Shown here: positions 14,090 to 23,615 of the stretch, piece after piece
Layout: every line of letters starts with the position of its first letter
How positions within the stretch are numbered: the first letter of the stretch is position 1
DNA from: a virus
Virus record (IMG/VR): IMGVR_UViG_3300046170_000404
Location: 1 to 59,619 of that record
Reading direction: 5' to 3' (one strand)
DNA length: 59,619 bases
Notes under the pieces: generated by a model
Databases searched by the model: none
Told to the model about the DNA's origin: nothing
What the model saw: only the letters and a program-made list of their open reading frames with translations
Position numbers and translations under genes: made by a program

Positions 14090-15722
14090 TTTTCTCCTGT
14101 ACGTAAATCAAATAGTCTTGTCCAATTGGGTAGTTAAACTTATAGTCTGTTCTTAATAAATGTAAAGTTTTTCTTGCTCTTGTTGCACCGGTGTACCAAA
14201 CCTTACGTTCATCACTTTTTTCTTGTTTGTTTTTGTTTGCATAATCAGATGGGTAGTTACCTTTACTGTATAAGACAACATGATTTGCTTCACCACCTTT
14301 TACACTATGTATTGTATCTATGGTTATTAATGGATCTTTATCTAATTCTTTTTGACCATACCTTCTTAATAATCTAATAAAGTGTCTTACTTGTCTTGGT
14401 TTAAAATTTCTTCTTAATATCCAATACCAAGGTTTATTTTTTTGTGTATCCTCTAATGCTAAACCACACCACTCTTTTAAAGTTTGGAAATCATATTCTC
14501 TTAGATCTGGTTCATTTCTCCAAAATTTATCTAATCTGTATGCAGGGTCTTCAAGTTCTCTTATATACTTAACCATATTACGTGCTGCTCTTTTATCTAT
14601 CTTCTTATTATTACTTAAAGTTGTCCAAGCTTTGATAGCTTCCCATTGTTTCTGATCAAAACATTTAGTGCCCTTATTATCTTTGTAATATAAACCTGCA
14701 TCCTTAGCTAACATTCTAAGTTCATTAACAGTTTCATTAATACGACCTAGAATATACCAATCTTCTTTAAAAGTTTCGAAAGGAATTTCTTTAAATGATA
14801 AATAACTTTTAACAGATCCTTTAGAGTTTCCTGGTTGATATTCTTTCTCTTCACTATCTCTTATCCCTCTTCTAATTACTTGAGAGAACCTATGAATTGC
14901 TTCTCCAAACCTTTGAGTCTTTCTTAATTTTACTTTTCGACCTGGAAAGAACTTAGTAAAATATTTTGGATCAGCTCCATTCCATTTGTATATAGCTTGA
15001 TCATCATCTCCTGCTAAATATATTCTATCTACTTTAGGTGCCATCTTATATAACACTGACCATTGTAACGGTGTACAATCTTGTGCTTCATCTAAAATTA
15101 AAACTTTAAGTGGTGGAAAATCTACTTCTGTAATTGCTCTTTGAATCATATCGTCAAAGTCTATAAAGGATCTCTCTCCTCCACCTGTCTTATAGTGTTC
15201 GTAAGTATCTATCTTTCTTTTAAATACTGTAAGTGAATCTCTTTTATAACTCTCCATTTTATATGCTTCTTCTGGATCAATTAGTAAATTTCTGGCTTTA
15301 CTATAAACTCCTAATGACCAATCTTTATACATGAAATTATCATCGGCTAATCTTTTATCTGAAGACTTAATTACTTTAGTCTGTAGTGCAAAATCAATTG
15401 TACAATCTTTAGGATCAAATACTTCTTCTGGAAAATATCTACGACAATAGGTATGTAATGTTTTAAATCTTGAAAAGTCTTCTGTAGAATAATTAGGAAA
15501 AGATTCCATGGCTCTTTTAACTGCAGTGTTAACTGCTTTGTTGGTAAATGATAAGTAAGCAATATCATTTGGCCTAATACCTTTTCTTAAATAACTTTTA
15601 AGTACCTTCTCAATCAGTGTGTATGTTTTACCTGTACCTGGAGGACCAAAGATCTTCACTGTCTTATGATAAAGATCTTTAAGTATTTTAAGTTCTAAAC
15701 TTTCCTGTGTGGAATTCGTCAT
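14076..15722 (-). CDS. SF1 (UvrD/Dda-like) DNA helicase
   Basis: All helicase motifs are visible: I GPPGTGKTYTL, Ia YLSFTNKAVNTA, II ILDEAQDCTPLQW, III GDDDQAIYKWNGAD, V/VI TIDTIHSVKGGEANHV and VWYTGATRARKTLHLL. It unwinds DNA ahead of or behind the fork, or acts in recombination; phage homologues such as T4 Dda are accessory helicases. Length 548 aa fits a short UvrD/Rep form without the large 2B domain. It overlaps the primase gene by 35 bp. Confidence 0.9.
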   Translation of the reverse strand: MTNSTQESLELKILKDLYHKTVKIFGPPGTGKTYTLIEKVLKSYLRKGIRPNDIAYLSFTNKAVNTAVKRAMESFPNYSTEDFSRFKTLHTYCRRYFPEEVFDPKDCTIDFALQTKVIKSSDKRLADDNFMYKDWSLGVYSKARNLLIDPEEAYKMESYKRDSLTVFKRKIDTYEHYKTGGGERSFIDFDDMIQRAITEVDFPPLKVLILDEAQDCTPLQWSVLYKMAPKVDRIYLAGDDDQAIYKWNGADPKYFTKFFPGRKVKLRKTQRFGEAIHRFSQVIRRGIRDSEEKEYQPGNSKGSVKSYLSFKEIPFETFKEDWYILGRINETVNELRMLAKDAGLYYKDNKGTKCFDQKQWEAIKAWTTLSNNKKIDKRAARNMVKYIRELEDPAYRLDKFWRNEPDLREYDFQTLKEWCGLALEDTQKNKPWYWILRRNFKPRQVRHFIRLLRRYGQKELDKDPLITIDTIHSVKGGEANHVVLYSKGNYPSDYANKNKQEKSDERKVWYTGATRARKTLHLLRTDYKFNYPIGQDYLIYVQEKNDKF

Positions 15723-17238
15723 CCATCTCCGATACAGTTTTAGTTGTTTCTTTTTTCTCTGCTACTTTGTAATCAACAAACTTAGGCATCATTACTGACC
15801 ATACATTCTTAACTCCTTCATGATAATCATGCCTGTCACAATTAAGAAGATTCAATGCTTCACTAGCACTCTTAAATGTTTTATCACTACCTAAAAACTT
15901 TTCAAAAGTAATCTTTTTAAAATAACAAATATTTGTTGAAGAGTCGAGTATAACATAATTATCTTTAAGTTTCTCGAAATCATCTTCTTCAATATGAGAC
16001 TCAAAGAATTTTTTAAGAAAATTATATTTCTCTTCACCAAGTGTGTCTTCAAATTTCATCTTCTCATTCTCTACTGCTTTTCTAACTAATGTAGCCATAA
16101 GCATTTCAAATGGAGATGGTCCCGACTTAGGTTTAGGTAATGTCATCCAATAGATACCATATCTAAGTAACTTAACTCTAAAAGATTTTTCATCTTTCAT
16201 ATCTTCTGGATTAATTATTATTTTCTCATCTTGAAACTTAAATGTGTATTCAATTGATTTAGTGGATCTAATAAACTCTACATCTTCAAAGTCATCAATC
16301 ATATCTGGTACTTGTGAACCAATACCCAGCTTTCTTAATTTACATAGATCCTTATTACATAGGGGTGCAATTGCATTTGTTTTAGGTGGACATTTATAAG
16401 TATAATCTTTTTTAGATATAGACTTAGCAAGTGTCTCTACTTCTTTTGGATCTAACGGGGTTGTAAATATTTCATAGTTTCTTTTCTGTAAAATATTTTG
16501 CATCTCATTTGCATTTAAGCTGCCATCGGCTTTCTTCATTTCAAGAACACCAACATTAAATAATAGTTCGTTACGGTGGTTACCTTCCCATTTTTCTGAA
16601 ATCATTTTCTGAACACAAGGAGGATAATGTTTCCAATCACTCTCTGGTTCATACTCTTTAACTTTAATATTATTTAACTGCTCCAAAGTCACAGTCTTTT
16701 TAGTTATCATTTCTAAAAAATTATTTATCATTACTGGAGTATTGTTATCATTGTAAGCAAACTCAGTAGTTTGATCCATGTTGAAGTAAGGCATGTTCAA
16801 ACATTTGTTCATAGGAAATACTTCTTCAGAATAGAAAAAAGTTTTATTCCACTCATTTAAAACTTTAAGAACTTCTTGAGTAGGATACCAATCATTTAAA
16901 AATAAAAATAAATGTAACCCACCAGATTTAGATCTTACTGCTATTAATGGTAGTTGATTGTCTCTTATGATATCTACAATTTTCTTTTCTGAAAATGTAG
17001 TATAGTTACGAGGATCAATATCAATACATCCCCATTTACACACGTCACCGTTCTCAGGTTTAATCCCAATCCGTGTCTCTCCTTTTAAATGTTTCTTCCA
17101 TAGTTCAAGGGTAACAGGTTCGTGAACCGTGAGTACTTTAACCTGCTTCTTTCCCCGTTCATCAACTTCCCCCGTAAGAGAAGTTGTGATGAACAGTTCA
17201 GAATTACCCTCAAATATTTTTAAGAGTTTTTGCTCCAT
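15688..17238 (-). CDS. AEP-type primase
   Basis: An archaeo-eukaryotic primase core is visible: WGCIDIDPRNYT (metal-binding D-x-D), RSKSGGLHLFLFL (S-x-x-x-H), and LNMPYFNMD. A PriCT-like region follows (HRNELLFNVGVLEMKK), then a C-terminal third of unknown role with CPPKTNAIAPLCNKDLCKLRK (cysteines that may bind zinc). AEP primases make primers in many phages and plasmids that lack DnaG. Residues D-x-D and H are present, so it is likely active. It sits between the SF1 helicase and the ssDNA-binding-like gene. Confidence 0.8.
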   Translation of the reverse strand: MEQKLLKIFEGNSELFITTSLTGEVDERGKKQVKVLTVHEPVTLELWKKHLKGETRIGIKPENGDVCKWGCIDIDPRNYTTFSEKKIVDIIRDNQLPLIAVRSKSGGLHLFLFLNDWYPTQEVLKVLNEWNKTFFYSEEVFPMNKCLNMPYFNMDQTTEFAYNDNNTPVMINNFLEMITKKTVTLEQLNNIKVKEYEPESDWKHYPPCVQKMISEKWEGNHRNELLFNVGVLEMKKADGSLNANEMQNILQKRNYEIFTTPLDPKEVETLAKSISKKDYTYKCPPKTNAIAPLCNKDLCKLRKLGIGSQVPDMIDDFEDVEFIRSTKSIEYTFKFQDEKIIINPEDMKDEKSFRVKLLRYGIYWMTLPKPKSGPSPFEMLMATLVRKAVENEKMKFEDTLGEEKYNFLKKFFESHIEEDDFEKLKDNYVILDSSTNICYFKKITFEKFLGSDKTFKSASEALNLLNCDRHDYHEGVKNVWSVMMPKFVDYKVAEKKETTKTVSEMDDEFHTGKFRT

Positions 17239-17244
17239 GGTTAA

Positions 17245-18060
17245 TTAAAATGGAGTTGCTTCTTTAGGTGCGTTTCCTTGTGATTGATTCTCTTGGGAGA
17301 AGTCAACCTTACCAAAGATATCACTCTTCATTGCACTCTTATAAAACCCTTGAGTAGCCTCTAATATTTTTAAATGATCAGTTGCGTTCAAGAATGAATT
17401 AAATTCTATAACCCAACCATACCATGAGTTCTTAGAATTAGATTCTTTAGTCGTACTCAATTTATAAGTCGTAGACCAAGACGCAGGATTATACATCCCG
17501 TTCTTACCCTGCGTTCTTCTAGATTGAATCATAGAGTTCCAAGTTTTGGATTTCTTTTTTTGAGTTGACTTTAAAGGTATTAAGGCTTGTTCAATTGGAT
17601 TTAAATCTTTATCCAATATGTAAACAAAATGATTACCCGTATCCTCGATATAATTACCATTAGGCAATCTATCCTTATTATCTGCAGACCTAGTAGTCTC
17701 AGACATAATTGCAGGATCCGTGTGTATTGCTACAGGTCTTCCTAAACCTTCACCTTTGTCCTTCCACTCATTAAATGTGTTTATGTAAAGACATGGTGCT
17801 ACTATCAAACCTTCTTTACCTTTCCACACAGTACCAGATGTTTCACTCCATATATCGCCCTGTCTTGCAGATTCGACAAATTTACCATCTGTCTCATCTA
17901 ACACAGGAGAGTTAGCATAAAGTATTTTTAACATTGGAAGTTTTTGATCTCGAGCTGTTGTAAACTCTTGACCTTGTCCCGCCATACTCTCTAAATCAAA
18001 TTGAGCTGGTAGGTTTTCTTTTTTTGTTGCTATCGCTTTTTCTTGTTGCTTTTCTATCAT
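17245..18060 (-). CDS. Conserved phage protein, possible ssDNA-binding protein
   Basis: The 271-aa protein has a beta-rich centre (GLIVAPCLYINTFNEWKD, NHFVYILDKDLNPIEQALIP) and ends in KEATPF after an N/Q/P-rich low-complexity tail. A C-terminal Phe after a flexible tail recalls single-stranded DNA-binding proteins. Its place beside primase, helicase and polymerase fits. I cannot confirm the OB fold by eye, so the role is tentative. The adjacent 18063 gene is 2 bp upstream. Confidence 0.6.
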   Translation of the reverse strand: MIEKQQEKAIATKKENLPAQFDLESMAGQGQEFTTARDQKLPMLKILYANSPVLDETDGKFVESARQGDIWSETSGTVWKGKEGLIVAPCLYINTFNEWKDKGEGLGRPVAIHTDPAIMSETTRSADNKDRLPNGNYIEDTGNHFVYILDKDLNPIEQALIPLKSTQKKKSKTWNSMIQSRRTQGKNGMYNPASWSTTYKLSTTKESNSKNSWYGWVIEFNSFLNATDHLKILEATQGFYKSAMKSDIFGKVDFSQENQSQGNAPKEATPF

Positions 18061-18062
18061 GG

Positions 18063-18608
18063 TTACTCCTTCGTGGTTATTTTAGTTTTATTTGCAACGT
18101 AAGTTCCAAACAATTCTGCAGGAACATCTTTACCTAAATCTGCGATCTGTTCTTTTACGAACGATCTTAGACTACTAGGATGTACTGATGTTTTCTGTTG
18201 AACTGCTAGACCTTTATTCTTCAACTCTTCTACAAGTGCTTTGGCTTCATTGTCTTGCTTCATTTTAAACTCCAAAGATACTTGGTTTTTAATCAAGTCT
18301 CCATGACCGTTTGCACGTAGCCAATCAAAAGCTTCTTCACTTCTAGATGCTGGTATTCTTGCAGAGTAGAATGGTTTAACCTCTACGGATATTCCACCTT
18401 CGAGTTTAATTAACTCTACACCTGCTTGTTGCATTAAGTTTGGAATTGTTTGCTCAGAAAGATTAGTCTCAACTTCTTTTAACTTCTTTAGTTCTTCTTC
18501 AGCCGTTGCTATTTTTTTCTGAGTTTCCAATAACTTTTTGCAAGAGTCGGTAATGTCAGTCGACATCGCCATATCTATATTTACTATAGATTCTGCTTCT
18601 AAGTCCAT
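18063..18608 (-). CDS. Conserved phage protein, coiled coil plus globular domain
   Basis: A coiled coil (ETQKKIATAEEELKKLKEVE) is followed by IPNLMQQAGVELIKLEGGI, a strand segment FYSARIPASRSEEAFDWL, and a C-terminal DLGKDVPAELFGTYV. Proteins with this layout occur next to ssDNA-binding proteins in marine phages; the C-terminus resembles one involved in replication or recombination, but no name is certain. It is the first gene of the replication operon. A start at 18608 was chosen; GGAGG is 3-8 bases upstream of the ATG. Confidence 0.6.
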   Translation of the reverse strand: MDLEAESIVNIDMAMSTDITDSCKKLLETQKKIATAEEELKKLKEVETNLSEQTIPNLMQQAGVELIKLEGGISVEVKPFYSARIPASRSEEAFDWLRANGHGDLIKNQVSLEFKMKQDNEAKALVEELKNKGLAVQQKTSVHPSSLRSFVKEQIADLGKDVPAELFGTYVANKTKITTKE

Positions 18609-18680
18609 AAGAACCTCCTTGGTCGAATCAATATATTATTTGTTTGATCTTTGCAAATAAATAATTTAAATAATTTTACA

Positions 18681-20087
18681 ATGTATAAATACAAAACAGA
18701 ACCCTTCAAGCATCAAAGAAGATCGCTTGTAGAAGGGGCTAAACCTTACAACTTTGCATACTTCATGGAGATGGGAACTGGTAAGACAAAAGTTGCTATA
18801 GATAATGCAGCTTACTTGTTTCAAGATAAAAGAATTGATTTTGCATTTGTAATTGCACCAAACTCTGTATACCAAAATTGGAAAAAAGAAATTAATATAC
18901 ATTGTCCAGAAGATACTAATATTTATATTTGGAAAGTATCAAAGGATAAAACATTTAGAATGGATCCAGATAAACTTACATTTGTACTTATGAATGTTGA
19001 AGCGTTATCCCATGCTTCAGGTAAGAAGTGGTTAGAATCTAAATTACAAAAACATGGTATGAGAAGTATGATTATATTAGATGAAAGTACTTCAATTAAA
19101 AATTTAAGAGCATCAAGAACTAAGACTATAATTAAATTAGGTCAACTTGCTAGATACAAAAGAATTCTTACAGGTTCTCCTATAACTAAGTCTCCATTAG
19201 ATTTATTTTCACAATGTGCATTCTTAGATAAGAAGTTATTGGGGTATGATAATTATACAGTATTTAAAGCTAAGTATGCAGTTATGTTTAGTATAGAACG
19301 GGGTGGATACAATATACAAATACCAAAGTATTATGTAAATCTTGAAGAGTTAGAATATAAATTAAAAAACTTTTCATATAGGGTAAGAAAAAAAGATTGT
19401 TTAGATTTACCTGAGAAGATGTATGTACAAAGATATGTAGATCTACCAGATGAACAAAGAAAAGCTTATGAACAATTAAAAGAATCTGCATTAATGATCT
19501 TGAGAGATGCAGAGGTATCTTACAATAATAAACTTACTGAACTACTTAAATTACAACAAGTTGCTAATGGCTTTGTCAAAACAAATGAAGGAGACATTGT
19601 AGATTTTAAAACTAATGCCAAGCTTAATGAGTTAATGAATATAATAGGAGAGACAGAAGACAAGTGTATTATCTGGGCTAACTATGTTCATAATATTGAA
19701 AGCATCAAAAAGAAATTAGCAGAGACTTATGGTGTAGATTCAGTTGTATCTATCTATGGTAAAGACTCAGTAGATGTTCGTAATCAAGCAGTAGAAAAAT
19801 TTCAAAACAATGATGAGTGTAGATTCTTAGTTGGTAATCCAACAGTAGGTGGTTATGGTTTAACATTAACTGCTGCTAAATATGTTATCTATTTTAGTAA
19901 TTCATACAATCTAGAAGTCAGACAACAAAGTGAAGACAGGGCTCATAGAATAGGACAGAAGTCCCAAGTAACTTATATTGATATAATTTGTAGAGATACT
20001 ATTGATCAAATGGTATTACACAATCTTGAAAACAAAATTGAATTATCTGCTAAGACTCTTGGGGAACAGGTTCAGAAGTGGCTTTAG
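18681..20087 (+). CDS. SNF2-family (SF2) DNA helicase/translocase
   Basis: The start was taken at ATG 18681 (MYKYKTEPFKHQRRSLVEG, the Q-motif-like beginning of SNF2 proteins); an in-frame TTG lies 30 bases earlier. Motifs: I FMEMGTGKTKVAID, II MIILDESTSIKN, III ILTGSPITKSPLDLF, IV-VI ...VGGYGLTLTAAKYVIYFS and RAHRIGQKSQVTYID. The last is the SNF2 signature. It is the only plus-strand gene in this block and its 3' end overlaps the nuclease gene tail by 38 bp on the opposite strand. Likely a DNA translocase in replication or recombination. Confidence 0.9.
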   Translation: MYKYKTEPFKHQRRSLVEGAKPYNFAYFMEMGTGKTKVAIDNAAYLFQDKRIDFAFVIAPNSVYQNWKKEINIHCPEDTNIYIWKVSKDKTFRMDPDKLTFVLMNVEALSHASGKKWLESKLQKHGMRSMIILDESTSIKNLRASRTKTIIKLGQLARYKRILTGSPITKSPLDLFSQCAFLDKKLLGYDNYTVFKAKYAVMFSIERGGYNIQIPKYYVNLEELEYKLKNFSYRVRKKDCLDLPEKMYVQRYVDLPDEQRKAYEQLKESALMILRDAEVSYNNKLTELLKLQQVANGFVKTNEGDIVDFKTNAKLNELMNIIGETEDKCIIWANYVHNIESIKKKLAETYGVDSVVSIYGKDSVDVRNQAVEKFQNNDECRFLVGNPTVGGYGLTLTAAKYVIYFSNSYNLEVRQQSEDRAHRIGQKSQVTYIDIICRDTIDQMVLHNLENKIELSAKTLGEQVQKWL

Positions 20088-20790
20088 TCTTATGGTAGTT
20101 ATCAACTCTCTCTAACCATTTCTCTTCATACTCTTTTAATTTTTCTTGATCCATTTTAAACTCTTGGTAAATTTTATCTTTAGTACAGACACAAATAAGT
20201 CCTTGTGTTATAGGACCATATTGTTTCTTATGTGCTAATGAGTATGCACTAATTTGATAATAATAATCCTCAACATACTCTTCTCTTTTTAATTTGTTTG
20301 ATTGCTTGAAGTCAATGATCGTAGGTTGATCATCATATAAACCAACTACATCTGTTGCACCTGCCCATCTATCTTCATATGCAAGACTAACTTCATTACC
20401 CCATACTTCTTTTAACTTTCCTAAGTTATCTACAATTTCGTGAGCCATGAGTCGTGGTAATGCACCCTCCGGTGACAGGTTAATATATCCTCTACCGTCA
20501 ATATAATTCTCTAATACATAATGCATCTCAGTTCCTCGAGTTGCAGCTTGATTAGTTATACGTTGCGCTTCTTGATAACCAACTCTTTCTCTCCATCTAT
20601 CCAAACCTGCTTTCTTATCTTCTGATTGTGTAGCTGATAATATAGTTGTAACTGATGGTATCTTTATGTCTCCAACATTATAGTGCCGTGAGCCGAGGTC
20701 ATTGTCTCGAGTATACTTAGCATACTCATATTTTTTTTCGAGTTTTAAGTCGGTAATATAAAATGAATTATTTTCTCTAACAAGACGCAC
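20050..20790 (-). CDS. PD-(D/E)XK exonuclease (Cas4/RecB-like)
   Basis: The nuclease core is GTEMHYVLENY, then AGATDVVGLYDDQPTIIDFKQSNK (D ... DxK) and YYYQISAYSLAHKKQYG (the Q-Y motif). These match RecB-type exonucleases used in phage replication and recombination. It comes after the tail/ejection genes on the minus strand and ends against the SNF2 helicase. The active-site residues are all present. Confidence 0.85.
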   Translation of the reverse strand: MRLVRENNSFYITDLKLEKKYEYAKYTRDNDLGSRHYNVGDIKIPSVTTILSATQSEDKKAGLDRWRERVGYQEAQRITNQAATRGTEMHYVLENYIDGRGYINLSPEGALPRLMAHEIVDNLGKLKEVWGNEVSLAYEDRWAGATDVVGLYDDQPTIIDFKQSNKLKREEYVEDYYYQISAYSLAHKKQYGPITQGLICVCTKDKIYQEFKMDQEKLKEYEEKWLERVDNYHKTKATSEPVPQES

Positions 20791-20798
20791 AAGGTCTT

Positions 20799-21014
20799 TT
20801 AGTTTATTTTAAATACAAGGGCAACTATTATTCCTATCATTGATGTCATTAAAAATGCAGTTGAAGATATTAGAATCTTTTCAATTCTATGAATATCTGT
20901 GTGTAATTCTTTTATTTGTTTATTAGTATTTTCTTGCATAATTCTGCATAACTTCTCATGGTCATCCATTCTTTGATGAGCGAGTATATCTTTATTAGAA
21001 GCTTTTCTTGGCAC
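20799..21014 (-). CDS. Small one-helix membrane protein (71 aa)
   Basis: A charged N-terminal helix (EKLCRIMQENTNKQIKELHT) is followed by one hydrophobic C-terminal helix (TAFLMTSMIGIIVALVFKI). It overlaps the ejection-protein gene by about 20 bp. It could be a holin-like or pinholin-type protein; not certain. Confidence 0.6.
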   Translation of the reverse strand: MPRKASNKDILAHQRMDDHEKLCRIMQENTNKQIKELHTDIHRIEKILISSTAFLMTSMIGIIVALVFKIN

Positions 21015-23607
21015 TGACTATCCCTCCCTTACTAAAAAGGTTTAAAGCCTGTGCTAGTTCTGTGTTTGATTGTCCACCCATAGGTAAATTAGATGGTGTT
21101 ACATTTGGTAAAGGTATATCAGATCCAGATCTAACTATTGATCCTGCTCTTTGTCCTGTACCTTGTTGTTGTACTCCAGATTGTAAGTATGGATCTATTT
21201 CAATCGCAGGTGCATTCTCTGGATCAAATTCTCTTTTGGCAGGAGCACCTGGCATAACACCCGTTTTAAAATATTGTTCATAAGCTTCTTTGTTTCCTTC
21301 AACTTTGTTCATAGCTGCTTTTGCTTCTACAGGACCAATTATACCTTCTGAAACTAATGCACTACTTAATTGGCCAACATATCTTGTTAAACCTTGATAG
21401 CTATCAATTCCTTTACTACCTTTACCTAAACCTTCAATTAATGCTCTAGTAGTTGCAGGTCTAGACATTGCATAAGCTAAACCAGCAGGACCTAATACAA
21501 AAAATGTTGCAGCACCTGGATCGATTGTACCTGTACCAAAACCAACTACACCAACTATTTGTGATAATGCACCAGCTTGTTTCATCTGTACAAGCATGTC
21601 TCCACTTGTTCCTGCTGCACCCGGTGGTTTTATTTTACCTTCAATTAATTGTAATCTTCTTGTGTAATCTTTGATACCTTTAATTTGTGACTTTGTTAAA
21701 AAACCAACATCGTCTTTAAGTAACCAATCATAATCTTTTAAAAATTTTTCTGCACCTGTTTTATTTAATTTGAAGTATTGACCAGATTTATCAACACTGT
21801 TTCTTAAAAAATCTTTAAAGAATTGTCCTTGTAATGCTCCTTGAATAGCTTCCCTTTGTGGAAATAAATCGTATTTTTTTCCGCCTGCTTCTATTTTCCC
21901 GTCTCTTAGACTTTTTTGAAAAGCTCTAAAGTAAGTTGGCTTACCTGCACCAATAATATTTTTGTATAATCTTTCTTGTCCAAAATCAGTCTTTAATAAA
22001 TCCCCGACAACTTTACCTTCAAATGCCTTACCTCCTAAGTTTGTAAAATCTGCAGCAGTTCTTCTTGCTTTGTTTAGTGCAGCAGGTAAAGGAGAACTAG
22101 CTAACATAGCTTCCATTCTTTTTGTTAATTCAGCTTGAACTGCTTTTGCAGGACCAACTGGTCTCATACTTGATATTTCACCATAACCTCTAACAAAAGA
22201 ATTATAATCTGTTTCACTACCCATTCTATTTAGAATACCTAACATTTTATTAACATCTTCATTATTTGGAACTATGTTTTCTTTTGTAGCTTTTTGTATA
22301 TAACTACTTAAATTATCTACTGATTCACTTATACCTTTATAAGTATTATTTACATTTATTTTTGCAGAAACTTCTGGTCCTCTAATTTTAACATTAAAAG
22401 CAGGGTTATATGAACCATCCGCTCTAATTGTAGTTTTAGCTACACCGTCATACAAATCATCCCATAGCTTATCTTTTGTAGTTTTATAAATTTGTTGACC
22501 ACCTCTTATTTGTGAATTTAAAAAAGCAGTTACACCATCTGCAGCAGTATCATAGTCTATCTTTGGTAAGTCTTTTGTTAATACTTTTGTAAAATTATCA
22601 ATAGATTCAATTGTCATTAATCTACTTAAACCTTCTGTTTGTCTAATAAAAGCACCACCACCAATAGAGGCAGCAGACAGTGAACTAGCTAACTCAACAC
22701 CAGATTGTTCTGTAACTTTACCTGCAATAATATTAGCATCTTCAAATTTATATTTACCTCTTTTTACATTAAAGAAATCTGGGTTACCTTTTTGTGCACT
22801 TAAAAATGCATCATCAATTAATTCTGAACTTTCTAAAATAGATCTTTGTTCTGGTGTTATAAAAACTTTTTGTGATTCATCTGATAATTTATCTAATACT
22901 TCTTTACTTGGAAGTTTTCCTGTTTCTTTAAACTTAGCAACTTCCTTATAAAATAATTTATCTCCATCTAAACCTCTGATAACATCTTGAGCACCGTCAA
23001 TTGTTTTTAAAGAAAATCCTGTAACTTTATTATAAACTTTAGCTAAACCTCCAGCCATACCAAAACCAAGTAGTTCACCAAAAGCACCTTGAGCTGTACC
23101 TCTTGCAACTTCTTTTACAATATCTTCTTTAGGATCAAAAGTTTGGGCAATAGCAGCACCAGAACCACCCCCGACTGAAGCAGCCACTACACCTGAACCC
23201 ATCTTAGCTACTTGTCTTGCAGAAACATTTAAAAGAGGTCTTGCTATTCTCGCTATCCTTGCTGCCATAGCAGCAGTTCCAATTAATGAACTTCCTCCTG
23301 TAAAAGGAGCTGCAGCGAAACCAGCTATACCACCAGCTATAGATAAACCTACCTCTGTTACAATTCTTTTAAATGATGGAGATGATAAAAATGATTCAGT
23401 ATCTTTATTGTACTTGCCTCTTTCTCCTTCACTTAAAACTTCTTCAGGTGTTATAAATACTCTACCTTCATCTATGTCTTCAATTCCTGTTTTTTCATCA
23501 TCAAGATTTCTTGCTTTTAAAAATGAATCAATAGCTACTTGTTCTTGAGCTGTAGGTTGATCTCCCTTAATTTCAAAAGTCTGTCCACCTTGTACTATCT
23601 CTGCCAT
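20995..23607 (-). CDS. Large internal virion / DNA-ejection protein
   Basis: The 870-aa protein has hydrophobic glycine/alanine-rich segments near the N-terminus (TEVGLSIAGGIAGFAAAPFT, LIGTAAMAARIARIARPLL), a long helical middle, another hydrophobic stretch (FGTGTIDPGAATFFVLGPAG) and a proline/glutamine-rich tail. This build matches ejection proteins of short-tailed phages (P22 gp16/gp20-like), which form a channel across the host envelope. No lytic transglycosylase motif was seen. It clusters with two further ejection-type genes at 24-27 kb. Confidence 0.7.
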   Translation of the reverse strand: MAEIVQGGQTFEIKGDQPTAQEQVAIDSFLKARNLDDEKTGIEDIDEGRVFITPEEVLSEGERGKYNKDTESFLSSPSFKRIVTEVGLSIAGGIAGFAAAPFTGGSSLIGTAAMAARIARIARPLLNVSARQVAKMGSGVVAASVGGGSGAAIAQTFDPKEDIVKEVARGTAQGAFGELLGFGMAGGLAKVYNKVTGFSLKTIDGAQDVIRGLDGDKLFYKEVAKFKETGKLPSKEVLDKLSDESQKVFITPEQRSILESSELIDDAFLSAQKGNPDFFNVKRGKYKFEDANIIAGKVTEQSGVELASSLSAASIGGGAFIRQTEGLSRLMTIESIDNFTKVLTKDLPKIDYDTAADGVTAFLNSQIRGGQQIYKTTKDKLWDDLYDGVAKTTIRADGSYNPAFNVKIRGPEVSAKINVNNTYKGISESVDNLSSYIQKATKENIVPNNEDVNKMLGILNRMGSETDYNSFVRGYGEISSMRPVGPAKAVQAELTKRMEAMLASSPLPAALNKARRTAADFTNLGGKAFEGKVVGDLLKTDFGQERLYKNIIGAGKPTYFRAFQKSLRDGKIEAGGKKYDLFPQREAIQGALQGQFFKDFLRNSVDKSGQYFKLNKTGAEKFLKDYDWLLKDDVGFLTKSQIKGIKDYTRRLQLIEGKIKPPGAAGTSGDMLVQMKQAGALSQIVGVVGFGTGTIDPGAATFFVLGPAGLAYAMSRPATTRALIEGLGKGSKGIDSYQGLTRYVGQLSSALVSEGIIGPVEAKAAMNKVEGNKEAYEQYFKTGVMPGAPAKREFDPENAPAIEIDPYLQSGVQQQGTGQRAGSIVRSGSDIPLPNVTPSNLPMGGQSNTELAQALNLFSKGGIVSAKKSF

Positions 23608-23615
23608 ATAAATCC

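Noticed and set aside
21468-21674. Short plus-strand ORFs across the structural operon
   Set aside because: Leucine-rich translations opposite the long minus-strand virion genes, typical antisense shadows in AT-rich DNA.
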